From the NCBI GenBank assembly GCA_041797745.1, contig JBHBZU010000043.1, positions 1-15,681 of the forward strand: a DNA stretch of 15,681 nucleotides, given 5' to 3'. The DNA comes from UBA3871 sp041797745. Its GTDB lineage: Bacteria; Bacillota; Clostridia; Peptostreptococcales; Anaerovoracaceae. The notes beneath the pieces are model-generated. The model was not told the DNA's origin and searched no databases. It saw only the letters and a program-made list of their open reading frames with translations. A program made the position numbers and the translations under genes. Positions within the stretch are counted from its first letter, which is position 1; each line of letters starts with the position of its first letter. Shown piece by piece: positions 1 to 7,494 of the stretch.

Positions 1-20
1 AGGTACAACCTTCAAAAGAA

Positions 21-138
21 ATCCGGTGGCTATAGCGAGGAGGCCACACCTGTTCCCATCTCGAACACAGTAGTTAAGCTCCTTAGCGCCGATGATACTT
101 GGTGGGAGACTGCCTGGAAAAGTAGGACGTTGCCGGTT
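21..138 (+). rRNA. rrf: 5S ribosomal RNA
   Basis: The terminal helix can be drawn between CCGGTGGC (23-30) and GTTGCCGG (129-136). The interior carries the conserved 5S core around CCCATCTCGAACACAG (56-71), followed by AGTTAAGCTCC (72-82), and the length of about 117 bases is typical. It is directly followed by a tRNA gene, the usual end of a bacterial rRNA operon; 23S rRNA is presumably just upstream of the window. The exact ends are uncertain by a few bases. Confidence 0.95.
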
Positions 139-151
139 TCTTTTTTAATAA

Positions 152-226
152 GGCCCCATGGTCAAGCGGTTAAGACATCGCCCTTTCACGGCGGTAACCC
201 GAGTTCGATTCTCGGTGGGGTCACCA
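152..226 (+). tRNA. tRNA-Glu (anticodon UUC)
   Basis: The acceptor stem pairs GGCCCCA (152-158) with TGGGGTC (216-222). The discriminator base is A223 and the CCA end (224-226) is encoded. The anticodon loop CTTTCAC gives anticodon TTC, and the T arm contains GTTCGATTC. It lies 13 bases after the 5S gene without an obvious promoter of its own, so it is probably processed from the rRNA operon transcript. A recombinase remnant lies just downstream, so the 3' end of this tRNA is a likely former integration target. Confidence 0.97.
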
Positions 227-232
227 TTTATG

Positions 233-257
233 ACGGATGTTCAGCATCCGTTTTTTT
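233..257 (+). terminator. Intrinsic terminator of the rRNA/tRNA-Glu operon
   Basis: The stem pairs ACGGATG (233-239) with CATCCGT (245-251) around a 5-base loop, followed directly by a run of seven T (251-257). It sits 6 bases after the tRNA CCA end and would end the rRNA-tRNA transcript, isolating it from the pilus genes. Confidence 0.92.
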
Positions 258-316
258 AGTTTTTGCAACGGTTTGGGGCGATTAAAGCCAACTCCCCTTA
301 TACCTGCTTCCCTTGA

Positions 317-478
317 CCACGGGGCAAATATTACGTCGATTTTGGCATAATTGTGGCAAAGTGTGTGGAGGTAAACTTGAGTAGTATTAAGGCGTGTATG
401 CCCCAATAATTTTCTAATTGTGTCAACTTCAATTCCACCGTTTTGTAACAAACTTGCTGATATATGCCTAAAGCAAAG
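317..478 (-). pseudogene. Tyrosine recombinase (integrase) C-terminal remnant
   Basis: The minus-strand reading holds the C-terminal catalytic signature of phage or ICE-type tyrosine recombinases. It reads FRHISASLLQNGG, then DTIRKLLGHTRLNTTQVYLH, which includes the box II Arg-His, the LLGH histidine and the catalytic Tyr (codon near 371-373). Nothing recognisable as integrase precedes this fragment; the sequence upstream becomes low-complexity and Phe-rich. The expected box II His, three residues before the Arg, reads Leu. The fragment therefore lacks its N-terminal and core domains and is almost certainly inactive. It reads convergently toward the 3' end of tRNA-Glu, about 90 bases away, as expected for the scar of an integrated element. 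The boundaries are approximate. Confidence 0.72.
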
Positions 479-502
479 CAGTACTGATACTACCACTTTT
501 AA

Positions 503-652
503 AAAAGTAAAAGAAAATTTGAAAAAACTAGAAAATTGTACAAAAAAGCCGGAAAAGAGCTTGTAAAAACGCAAGGAAGCATTGACTTTTCAAGCTTTAT
601 GCGGTATCATGAGGAATACTACAATAAGTGTGACAAAACTTATATTATTTAA
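503..652 (+). pseudogene. Possible decayed reading frame, unknown function
   Basis: This is a 49-codon stop-free stretch on the plus strand that ends at TAA 650-652. The second half has protein-like composition (KELVKTQGSIDFSS, then FMRYHEEYYNKCDKTYII). There is no ATG with a ribosome binding site. The frame opens just after an in-frame TAA at 500-502, while another frame (about 480-565) carries a Lys-rich stretch ending KPEKSL, so one frameshift could join the two into a longer ancestral C-terminus. I do not recognise the family. It may be cargo left by the element that carried the neighbouring integrase, or simple chance in A-rich DNA. It overlaps the proposed promoter at 582-610. Confidence 0.25.
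582..610 (+). promoter_or_regulatory. Candidate sigma-A promoter of the pilus operon
   Basis: TTGACT (582-587) and TATCAT (605-610) are separated by exactly 17 bases, each one or two mismatches from consensus. It points toward the first pilus gene, and initiation near 617 would leave a leader of about 119 bases. It is the best promoter-like sequence in the 478 bases between the rRNA terminator and the first pilus gene. It is predicted by pattern only. Confidence 0.55.
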
Positions 653-692
653 GAGCGTAGAGAAGTAATTTAAGGGTCATACATGGAAAGCC

Positions 693-727
693 TTGCAGTT
701 AAATACAAACTGCAAAGGTGAAAGGTG
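693..727 (+). promoter_or_regulatory. Leader hairpin beside tandem ribosome binding sites
   Basis: An 8-base perfect stem pairs TTGCAGTT (693-700) with AACTGCAA (708-715) around a 7-base loop. Two copies of AAAGGTG follow: 714-720, partly inside the stem, and 721-727, eight bases before ATG 736. The second copy is the well-spaced ribosome binding site and supports 736 as the start. Folding of the hairpin would cover part of the first copy and crowd the second, so translational control is possible but unproven. Confidence 0.5.
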
Positions 728-735
728 TTTGTGAA

Positions 736-3700
736 ATGAATAAAAAAGAAGTTTACAGACTAAGCGTGGCTAAAAATAAATATGGTTTTACGCTTATGGA
801 GACACTGCTTGCGGTTATAATCATAGCTATTTTGTGTGCCTTTTCATTCATCGGAATAGCAGGCATGACTGACAAAATAAAGCAAACAAAGCTTGATAAT
901 ATTGCACAGAGTATGTATGTCAGTGCTCAAAACAGGATAACAGAGCTTGCGGCAACGGGGGAGCTTTCCAAGCTCATAGCTGCTAGAGGAACAGGGGCGC
1001 AGGAAATAAGACCGATTCCCGATACCTACAATGCTCCGTCGGATTGGGGCGATGAGGTAGACAAGCAGCTTGCAAAAGAGCTTTGTTACATTTACAGCGA
1101 CAAAAACGGCAGTGAAACCGACTCGGAGCTTATCGACTTATTGCTTCCTAAAGGCAGTATCAGCGACGCTTTATTGGATGATAATTGGATTATAGAGCTT
1201 GATGTGGAAACAGGCTATATTTATTCCGTATTTTATTCTGAAGATAGAAGCAGCGTCGCTTTTTATACAAAGGATTACGCATTGGCGGACGGAACGCTGA
1301 GAAACTTTGACGGGCGCAGCAGCCAAAAGGGCATAGACAAGGTCGGCTATTACAGTGGAAATACGCAAATTGAGATGTTTAGCGAGCTGAAAGAAATGAA
1401 TGCAAGAGTAAACATCGTAAATGCTGATGAGCTTAGAGCCGAGCTTATTGTTAATGTTCCTGTTGATTTGGTCGGCAAACAGCTTAGCTTTGACATAAAG
1501 GTAAAGGGCTTAAAAAGCGGAAATACTGTAAGCTTACCTCAGGTGTTTATTCCGGCAGGAAGCGTGCAGGTAAAGCATAAGCTTGTTTTGGACAATCTTA
1601 CAGAGGGCAATAGTTTCAGGGAACAGTTTTGCACCACCCGTTCGGGAATATTGGGTTTAACCGCCTCGGCTCTTAGAGCAGGAGAGGACATAGAGATTTC
1701 CTTTACTGTAAAAAGTGATGAGCCTAATGTCCCGAATGCTTCTGCAAAGGGGGTAACAAACAGCCTCTTTGCTTCACTTAGCACAGGCAGTTTAGGAGAG
1801 AGCGGCGGCGAAGCCGTAATTTCCTGCGGACGACATTTGCAAAACCTTAACCTTGCAACCTCAGGAATAGCAAACGGTGAGGTGGTCTCTGCCGTACAGG
1901 CTTCAGACATAGATTTCAGTGACAACTCTGACGGTGAAGCAGCCTACATGAAATGGGCAACTATTTACAAAGAAAGCGGCAACAGGATAAGAGCATTTAA
2001 ACCTGTTACAAACGACGGACTGAAAAGCTACTTAGGAGCAAAAGACACTAAAATCGTGGATATGCACATTTTAGACCAAGGCACAAAGGCTGCGGGAATG
2101 TTTGCGAGCTTTAAGGGCGATGAAATAAAGGGCGTAACGCTTATAGACCAAAAAATTGACGGCGGCACAAATGTCGGCGGGCTTTGTGGTATAGTAAATT
2201 CGACAAATTTAGTAAAAATTACCGAATGCAGCAGCTATCTTGTTGAACAGGAGGGCTCACGCAAGTACGTATTCAAAGGTGACAAAACCTATAAGGACAA
2301 TATTTATATAAAAGGAAAAGGTAATGTTGGCGGACTTTTAGGACGTGCAGTTTCTCAAACTGAAATTACCAAGAGTCTTGCTGCAACTGTAATAAAGGGA
2401 AGCGGAAATTTAGGCGGAATTGTAGGTGGCACCACCGCAAAGTCTCAAATCAGCACATCCTACGGAAATTCTTATATTTTGGCGGATTCCGCTTCGTCGG
2501 CAGTGGGGGGACTCGCAGGAAGCCTTAATGGAGCCTCGACAATAAGTAACTGCTATACTTCCGGTCTTGGAATTTCACAGGTGGCAGGAATAAGTAAGGC
2601 GGCAGGCTTTGTGGCAAGCCCTGTTTCATCTATTCTAAATTCCTACAGCGCATTTGATATATCAGGAGCAAATGCGGCAACAGGATATAGCACGGCGGAA
2701 GCATGCAACAGCACAAGCAGGACATATTATTTAACAGCAGGAAATGTTATCAGCGGTACACAGCCTTACGGCTTTGCGGACATAGCCACAGGCAAAACGG
2801 CGCTGGGCTCCGCTTTTTCATCAGATAATAATGCAAAGGATTCATACCCGTATAATTTGGATTCATATGAGCCAAAGCTTAAAACCTATCCGTACCCGTC
2901 AATATTAGGACTTAACCATTATGGTGACTGGGCTCAAGGCAAAAAGCATAAACTTGGAAAGGTTGGATTGTTTTATTGGGAAAAAATGACAGGTGGAGAT
3001 GAGGATGGCTATCAGATTTATGTTGCAAGTCGCAAAAAGAACGATAGCGGAGTTTTCGTAGATGTAATTGAAGATACTACAAACACAAGGCATGGAGATA
3101 GCGGTTCTGTAAAGGAATACGGCTACGGCTACTATGTGGCTAAAAAGGAATCAGGCGTTGGTACATACAATTTGACAACTGCGCCTACTTGGGAAACTGC
3201 AAAGCTTTCTGTACCGAGCAATACCAATGCAGACGCACAGGCTTCACTTGCTGCTAAATACGGAGACTATGTGTTTACCTGTTATACAGTTTGCGGTGAA
3301 ACAAATCCTGCCTCTGCATATAACGCAGGTACAGCTTATATGCATATGACTGCAAACGAGCAAAACGCAGGCTTTAAAATTCAGGCAGAGGGCGAACCGT
3401 TACTTAGCTACAGCTTTAGCCCGTTCTTTGCAAAGGCTATATCTTTGCAGGGGGCGTCAAGTACCGGTATAAGCTCCACGGTTGGAACTGCTGCAAATCC
3501 TTACCGTGTCCGCTGTGCAGACCAACTCCAATTCATAAATTGGAACAGCGTAAATAAAAATAATTTATCTGATTATGAACCGCAGAGAAAATCAAGCTAT
3601 TTTTATAATAACTATTATCCTTATCTTCAAGGAGCAAAGGTAAATTTAGGATGGTATTTAGCTACATACAACTGGTGGGCTAAAAACTTTGAGCTTGCCA

Positions 3701-5805
3701 GCAACCACACCGGCAGTCAAAACCAAAGTTTTGTACAAGACCATGATATAAATGGCAAAGATTACAGCTTTACACCAATAGCGGCATTCGGAATCACATC
3801 GAAAGATAATATAATTGGTCTTGGAGACAGAGAATATAATACGGTGCTTGAGTATTGGTTTGGTGGAAGCTATAACGGACAAAGCTATAAAATCTTAGAT
3901 TTGCCTGTAGAATCAACTTGCTATGCTGTTGGACTTTTCAGTGCAACCGCAGGAGCAAAGCTTGAGAATATTGTTATGTCAAGAAGTGAGGGAAGCACAG
4001 AGCCACCTGTTGTTAAACGACCGGCAGCAGCTAAAACGGGAGCATATGTAATAGGTTCCCTTGTGGGAGTAGCCCTTGACTATGGCGAAGCATATAACGA
4101 TTATAGTGGATATATTAAAAACTGCGCGGTTGCAGGGTATAAGGTCATAGACCAAAGTGCAGGCAAGGTTTTTCCGGGAGAGGCTAACATAGGCGGCTTG
4201 GTAGGACTTCTTAAAACTAGAATGGAGGGCTGTAGCGCTGTTGTTGATATAAATATCGAGACTTATGCAAGGAGAGGCGGAACCAGAGGCGATTATATTC
4301 GTGCAGGCGGCATAGCAGGCGCTAATTTCACACGCATAATAAATTCATATTCAGGAGGAAGCCTTGCATTTGCAAGCAACTTAACTGAACCGACTAAATC
4401 CGCAGGTGGAATTGCAGGCGGTTCCATAGGCATGAGATTTGTTAATTTTACAGAATTATATTCCACAAATAATCAGGAATATAGGAACTGTTACACGTAT
4501 ATGAATTTACCTGATACGATGGTAAGGTCAAAAATTTACGTTATCGCGGGACCCGCTGACAGAGAGGGTCAAGAGGGTAAAGGCATAATTGATAACTGCT
4601 ACTATAGCAAAGCTATTGCAAAGCCGGGTTATGTAGTAAGCCCGATTAGCTGGAGCCCTGCTAATGTAACACCTCTTACCTTGGCGCAGATGTCAAATCA
4701 AGAGGTAATAGCGGAAAAAGGCAATTTACTTTTCACAAATGCACTTAACACAAAAGGTATTTCCTCTGCAAACTTTGCCGCTGTAACGGAGGGATACAGC
4801 TTCCCATGGGGATATCCAAATCTTTTGGGGAGAAATTATCCGTTTGCTTCAATCATTAAGAATATGTCAGGTTCTGCCATAATGGCAAATGCCCATTACG
4901 GCAGATGGCCAAACAGCTCTTTAATGATAGTATTAAAGCACAGGGATGAATATATAAACAACGGCAACTTTTCAGCAGGGATAGGTGAAGATGGACTTAA
5001 CCAATCACAATATTCAAACCTTTTCTCAGGATATATGCAACCGATAAATGCAAGTAATGCTTACAGCAAATCGAAATTTGACGGTTGGTATCTTAAAAAA
5101 TCTGACGGCACATACGAAAAGGTGCTGGATGAAAAGGGAAAGATTGCTACAAATACTGCTGTTGATTCATCGGGAAAATATATAATCAAAGACGGAAAAT
5201 TCGTAGACAACGGCGGGCAGAGCGTAGAGCTTTATGCTATGTGGTATAAAGAAGCAATTATATTTGTTAATAACAATAAATATAAAGCAGACGGTTCAAA
5301 CCTGATACATGATAACGAACAAACCGGAATTAAAAGAGAATTTATATTAATAGCGCGAAACCCAAGAACAGACGGTGACGACAGTACGGCTTCGTGGTAT
5401 GCAATTATAGGAGATTCCGGCAGAAATGCAGTCAGTGCAGTTGGCATAACCGTTCAAAAGGACCTGGCAGGAAACTACAAGCTTGCGGATAAGGTGACTG
5501 ATGATATGCGTTGGCAGGTAGTAACAGGAAACGAGTATTTTGAAACCGTTACATCTAACTTGCGTTTGGGAATAGATAGAAATAATACCGCAATTTTGGT
5601 GCGCACAGGAGGACTTATTGAATCCAAGTACGACCATAATGCCGGAAGACACAACCTGTATTTCGGAGAAAGATTCTATAGACTTCTTTTAAATGACCAA
5701 GCGGATGGCTTATATTTTGACATTTCCGGCGATAGAACTTTCGGAAATACCGATGGCGGAATGTACCTGTTCGAATACAAGGCTGAGGGAGAATTGCATG
5801 ATTAA
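736..5805 (+). CDS. Giant modular prepilin / type IV pilus tip adhesin
   Basis: Predicted 1689-residue prepilin-type surface protein. Residues 1-17 are a basic leader ending in Gly17, followed by FTLMETLLAV with the pilin Glu5 (Glu22) and a hydrophobic helix to about residue 40: a class III signal cleaved by PilD. The rest is adhesin-like. GLUG-type Gly-Gly cores lie near residues 480-486, 531-536, 559-564 and 590-595, and again near 1152-1157, 1191-1195 and 1224-1228. A typical GLUG beta-helix opening (GTAANPYRVR at 917-926, FGGSYNG at 1042-1048, VGLFSATAGAKLENIV at 1065-1080) precedes the second set. An InlB-B-like segment runs from FDGWY (1448) to LYAMW (1503), and a beta-rich C-terminal domain of about 170 residues follows. 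There is no LPXTG motif or C-terminal membrane segment. ATG 736 is preferred over GTG 718, which lies inside the ribosome binding site. The adhesin role is inferred. Confidence 0.88.
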   Translation: MNKKEVYRLSVAKNKYGFTLMETLLAVIIIAILCAFSFIGIAGMTDKIKQTKLDNIAQSMYVSAQNRITELAATGELSKLIAARGTGAQEIRPIPDTYNAPSDWGDEVDKQLAKELCYIYSDKNGSETDSELIDLLLPKGSISDALLDDNWIIELDVETGYIYSVFYSEDRSSVAFYTKDYALADGTLRNFDGRSSQKGIDKVGYYSGNTQIEMFSELKEMNARVNIVNADELRAELIVNVPVDLVGKQLSFDIKVKGLKSGNTVSLPQVFIPAGSVQVKHKLVLDNLTEGNSFREQFCTTRSGILGLTASALRAGEDIEISFTVKSDEPNVPNASAKGVTNSLFASLSTGSLGESGGEAVISCGRHLQNLNLATSGIANGEVVSAVQASDIDFSDNSDGEAAYMKWATIYKESGNRIRAFKPVTNDGLKSYLGAKDTKIVDMHILDQGTKAAGMFASFKGDEIKGVTLIDQKIDGGTNVGGLCGIVNSTNLVKITECSSYLVEQEGSRKYVFKGDKTYKDNIYIKGKGNVGGLLGRAVSQTEITKSLAATVIKGSGNLGGIVGGTTAKSQISTSYGNSYILADSASSAVGGLAGSLNGASTISNCYTSGLGISQVAGISKAAGFVASPVSSILNSYSAFDISGANAATGYSTAEACNSTSRTYYLTAGNVISGTQPYGFADIATGKTALGSAFSSDNNAKDSYPYNLDSYEPKLKTYPYPSILGLNHYGDWAQGKKHKLGKVGLFYWEKMTGGDEDGYQIYVASRKKNDSGVFVDVIEDTTNTRHGDSGSVKEYGYGYYVAKKESGVGTYNLTTAPTWETAKLSVPSNTNADAQASLAAKYGDYVFTCYTVCGETNPASAYNAGTAYMHMTANEQNAGFKIQAEGEPLLSYSFSPFFAKAISLQGASSTGISSTVGTAANPYRVRCADQLQFINWNSVNKNNLSDYEPQRKSSYFYNNYYPYLQGAKVNLGWYLATYNWWAKNFELASNHTGSQNQSFVQDHDINGKDYSFTPIAAFGITSKDNIIGLGDREYNTVLEYWFGGSYNGQSYKILDLPVESTCYAVGLFSATAGAKLENIVMSRSEGSTEPPVVKRPAAAKTGAYVIGSLVGVALDYGEAYNDYSGYIKNCAVAGYKVIDQSAGKVFPGEANIGGLVGLLKTRMEGCSAVVDINIETYARRGGTRGDYIRAGGIAGANFTRIINSYSGGSLAFASNLTEPTKSAGGIAGGSIGMRFVNFTELYSTNNQEYRNCYTYMNLPDTMVRSKIYVIAGPADREGQEGKGIIDNCYYSKAIAKPGYVVSPISWSPANVTPLTLAQMSNQEVIAEKGNLLFTNALNTKGISSANFAAVTEGYSFPWGYPNLLGRNYPFASIIKNMSGSAIMANAHYGRWPNSSLMIVLKHRDEYINNGNFSAGIGEDGLNQSQYSNLFSGYMQPINASNAYSKSKFDGWYLKKSDGTYEKVLDEKGKIATNTAVDSSGKYIIKDGKFVDNGGQSVELYAMWYKEAIIFVNNNKYKADGSNLIHDNEQTGIKREFILIARNPRTDGDDSTASWYAIIGDSGRNAVSAVGITVQKDLAGNYKLADKVTDDMRWQVVTGNEYFETVTSNLRLGIDRNNTAILVRTGGLIESKYDHNAGRHNLYFGERFYRLLLNDQADGLYFDISGDRTFGNTDGGMYLFEYKAEGELHD

Positions 5806-6502
5806 AGGCATTTTTAATAAATTAAAATCGGAAAAGGGGGCGAGCGCCTTGCTTGCCCTCGTAACCCTGCTTGTTACGGTAATGATATCCTCGGTTATTG
5901 TTTACACTGCGTTTTCCAATCTTGGAAGAATCAGAACTTCGCAAGGGCAGGAACAGGACTTCCTTGCGGTCAGCTCGGCGGTTAATATGTGTAAGGCTGC
6001 ATTTAAGGGTGACAGCGTAAGTTACACTTATACGGAAACTCAAAAATACGCAGAGGATTTTCCAACCTCGGATCCGGTGCAGATTTCATATTCTATGCCT
6101 ATCTACAAAGAAAGCGGCAGTGCAAATCATGAAAACTTTTTGCAGGATCAGATTGTTGCTTGGGTGAAAGCTAATCAGGGGATTATAAACCCGCCGATAA
6201 AGACTTTAAATTGCACAGTTGAAACAGAGGTTGAGGGTGCCGAAAAGCAAGATATTATAAAGCCTGTGAATATAGACATAAGCTTTGACGGCGCAAAAGA
6301 TGTGATAACTTTTAAATTTGCAATAAAGGATACTGTTTCGGGAGAACTTTCGGATAAGTATAAGATAACAATGCGTATGGATATGGAAGAAACCATATCT
6401 CAAACACGCACAAGTGGAGGAAGCGGCGACACAGCCCTTGTGTCGAAAACTGATTATACCATCAGCTTTGCCAATCCGCAGGTTAGAAAGGGTAACAGCT
6501 AA
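5798..6502 (+). CDS. PilX/GspK-like minor pilin lacking Glu5
   Basis: A 234-residue protein with a short basic N-terminus ending EKG (Gly14), then a hydrophobic helix, ASALLALVTLLVTVMISSVI, and an extracellular domain. The spacing fits PilD cleavage after Gly14, but the mature position 5, normally Glu, is Leu. This is seen in PilX-like proteins and in GspK-type tip pseudopilins (established for those families). The globular part ends in a Gly/Ser/Thr-rich region and has no further recognisable domain. The ATG at 5798 overlaps the adhesin stop by 8 bases and has GAGGGAG (5785-5791) six bases upstream; the longer upstream reading has no such site. Tight coupling suggests that it works with the giant adhesin in a tip complex. 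The exact subtype is tentative. Confidence 0.82.
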   Translation: MIKGIFNKLKSEKGASALLALVTLLVTVMISSVIVYTAFSNLGRIRTSQGQEQDFLAVSSAVNMCKAAFKGDSVSYTYTETQKYAEDFPTSDPVQISYSMPIYKESGSANHENFLQDQIVAWVKANQGIINPPIKTLNCTVETEVEGAEKQDIIKPVNIDISFDGAKDVITFKFAIKDTVSGELSDKYKITMRMDMEETISQTRTSGGSGDTALVSKTDYTISFANPQVRKGNS

Positions 6503-6542
6503 AGTAAGCTAGGTTGCATAGCAGTTACACAAATTTACTTTA
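6500..6542 (+). repeat. Inverted repeat in minor-pilin spacer
   Basis: TAAAGTAA (6500-6507) is perfectly repeated inverted as TTACTTTA (6535-6542). A smaller nested pair, GCTA (6508-6511) and TAGC (6519-6522), lies inside. It starts at the stop codon of the PilX-like gene. There is no T-run, so it is not a clear terminator. It may stabilise RNA or be incidental. Confidence 0.4.
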
Positions 6543-6581
6543 GACAGATATAAATAAGGGTGCAAAGAAACGGAGAGCCTC

Positions 6582-6860
6582 ATGCTTAAACGGATAAAAA
6601 ATAAAAAAGGGGAAACTCTGATAGAAGTTTTAGTGAGCCTTGTCATAATAGTTCTTATAATGGTAATGCTTCCTGCTGCGGTTGTGGTTGCGGCGGACTT
6701 AAACAGCAAGGCGGAGAAAGAAAACCTTTCAAGCACTATGCAAAGAGATAATTTAAAGACTGCTACTGTGAAGATAAAGTATGACGAAACTGAAAAGGAT
6801 TTAACAGGTAAGGTTAATGTTTATGAATCTGAGGGATACTATTTTTACGACTACAAATAG
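6582..6860 (+). CDS. Small prepilin-type minor pilin
   Basis: A 92-residue protein with a class III leader of ten residues (MLKRIKNKKG). The mature start ETLIEVLVSLVIIVL keeps Glu5 (Glu15) and continues into a hydrophobic helix to about residue 38. The position after the cleavage glycine is Glu rather than the usual Phe, a variant often seen in Gram-positive pilins and ComG-type pseudopilins (family knowledge). The soluble part is only about 50 residues, very short for a pilin, and ends in an aromatic stretch, GYYFYDYK. GGAGAG (6572-6577) lies 4 bases before the ATG. It overlaps the next gene by 38 bases. A PilV/GspI-like tip role is an inference from gene order; the short length could mean a minimal pilin or a loss of C-terminal sequence. 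Confidence 0.82.
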   Translation: MLKRIKNKKGETLIEVLVSLVIIVLIMVMLPAAVVVAADLNSKAEKENLSSTMQRDNLKTATVKIKYDETEKDLTGKVNVYESEGYYFYDYK

Positions 6861-7392
6861 AACGAAAGAAAAGCTGAAGCATAAAGGCGGAGTAACCCTC
6901 GTTGAAATGCTGATGGCAGTCATTGTACTGATTCTTGCAACAGGGCTTATTACCCTTGCCCTTGATTTCGGTATTTCCTCATTCAATAAATCCAATATGG
7001 AAGCGGAGGGGCAGATTTTATGCTCAACCCTTGCTACTGCCGTAAAGGATGAACTTAGATTTGCCAGAAATATTGAGGGTAGCGAAATTTCGGATATTAA
7101 GTTTTTCAGTATGAATTTAGGGGCAAAGGATTGCAGTTTTAAAGTAGAAAATTCCGCTTCGGGCGGGGCTTCGGGTGCAGGCTATATTATGCTTAAAACT
7201 CCCAAGGGCAGCTTTGATTTAGTTCCTAAAAGTACTTATGTTTATGGACTTGGTGCGGAATTTGCACGCTTTGAATGGGACGAAAACGCCAGTCCGCGTC
7301 CTGCTTTCAGCATTGAAATAGAAGTAAGAGCAGAGGACGGAACGAGAATTTCTTCAGAGGAATTTACCGTGGAACCGCTTAATTTTATTTAG
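6823..7392 (+). CDS. PilW/PilJ-like minor pilin
   Basis: A 189-residue prepilin with an unusually long leader of 23 residues ending KGG, then VTLVEMLMAVIVLILATGLITLAL with Glu5 (Glu28). This is followed by a pilin-like alpha1-C region and a beta-rich globular domain ending EEFTVEPLNFI. The size fits PilW/PilJ/GspJ-type minor pilins (inferred from size and order). The start is uncertain: ATG 6823 has AAGG (6810-6813) nine bases upstream, ATG 6817 would add two residues, and no later ATG precedes the pilin helix. It therefore begins inside the preceding gene, so the two are likely translationally coupled. With its three upstream neighbours it probably forms the pilus initiation or tip complex. 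Confidence 0.82.
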   Translation: MNLRDTIFTTTNRTKEKLKHKGGVTLVEMLMAVIVLILATGLITLALDFGISSFNKSNMEAEGQILCSTLATAVKDELRFARNIEGSEISDIKFFSMNLGAKDCSFKVENSASGGASGAGYIMLKTPKGSFDLVPKSTYVYGLGAEFARFEWDENASPRPAFSIEIEVRAEDGTRISSEEFTVEPLNFI

Positions 7393-7398
7393 CGTGAA

Positions 7399-7413
7399 AT
7401 CTTGTATCAAGAT
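7399..7413 (+). repeat. Small hairpin in spacer before pilB
   Basis: ATCTTG (7399-7404) and CAAGAT (7408-7413) form a perfect 6-base stem with a 3-base loop, followed by T-rich sequence (ATGTTTTCTTTT). It lies 7 bases after the PilW-like stop. It could be a weak terminator or an RNA-end stabiliser separating the minor-pilin message from the motor genes; the T-run is interrupted and the stem is AT-rich. Confidence 0.35.
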
Positions 7414-7494
7414 ATGTTTTCTTTTGAATTTTGAAAGTAAATTGAGTTAAGTTTTTGGAAAAATTGCCGATAATAATTATAGTGAGGGAACATT

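Noticed and set aside
718..735. GTG 718 as start of the giant pilin
   Set aside because: It lies within the ribosome binding sequence itself; ATG 736 has AAAGGTG (721-727) at a normal distance and gives a cleaner prepilin leader.
1539..1925. Minus-strand reading frames inside the adhesin and inside pilB, pilT and other genes
   Set aside because: All lie opposite well-supported genes, lack ribosome binding sites and show no recognisable domains.
5693..5797. Upstream ATG 5693 for the PilX-like protein
   Set aside because: It would add 35 residues and overlap the adhesin gene by over 100 bases; ATG 5798 has GAGGGAG at the right spacing and leaves a normal prepilin leader.
7455..7483. Promoter-like TTGGAA-N17-TATAGT before pilB
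   Set aside because: Initiation would fall at about 7490, after the pilB ribosome binding site, so a transcript from it would lack that site.
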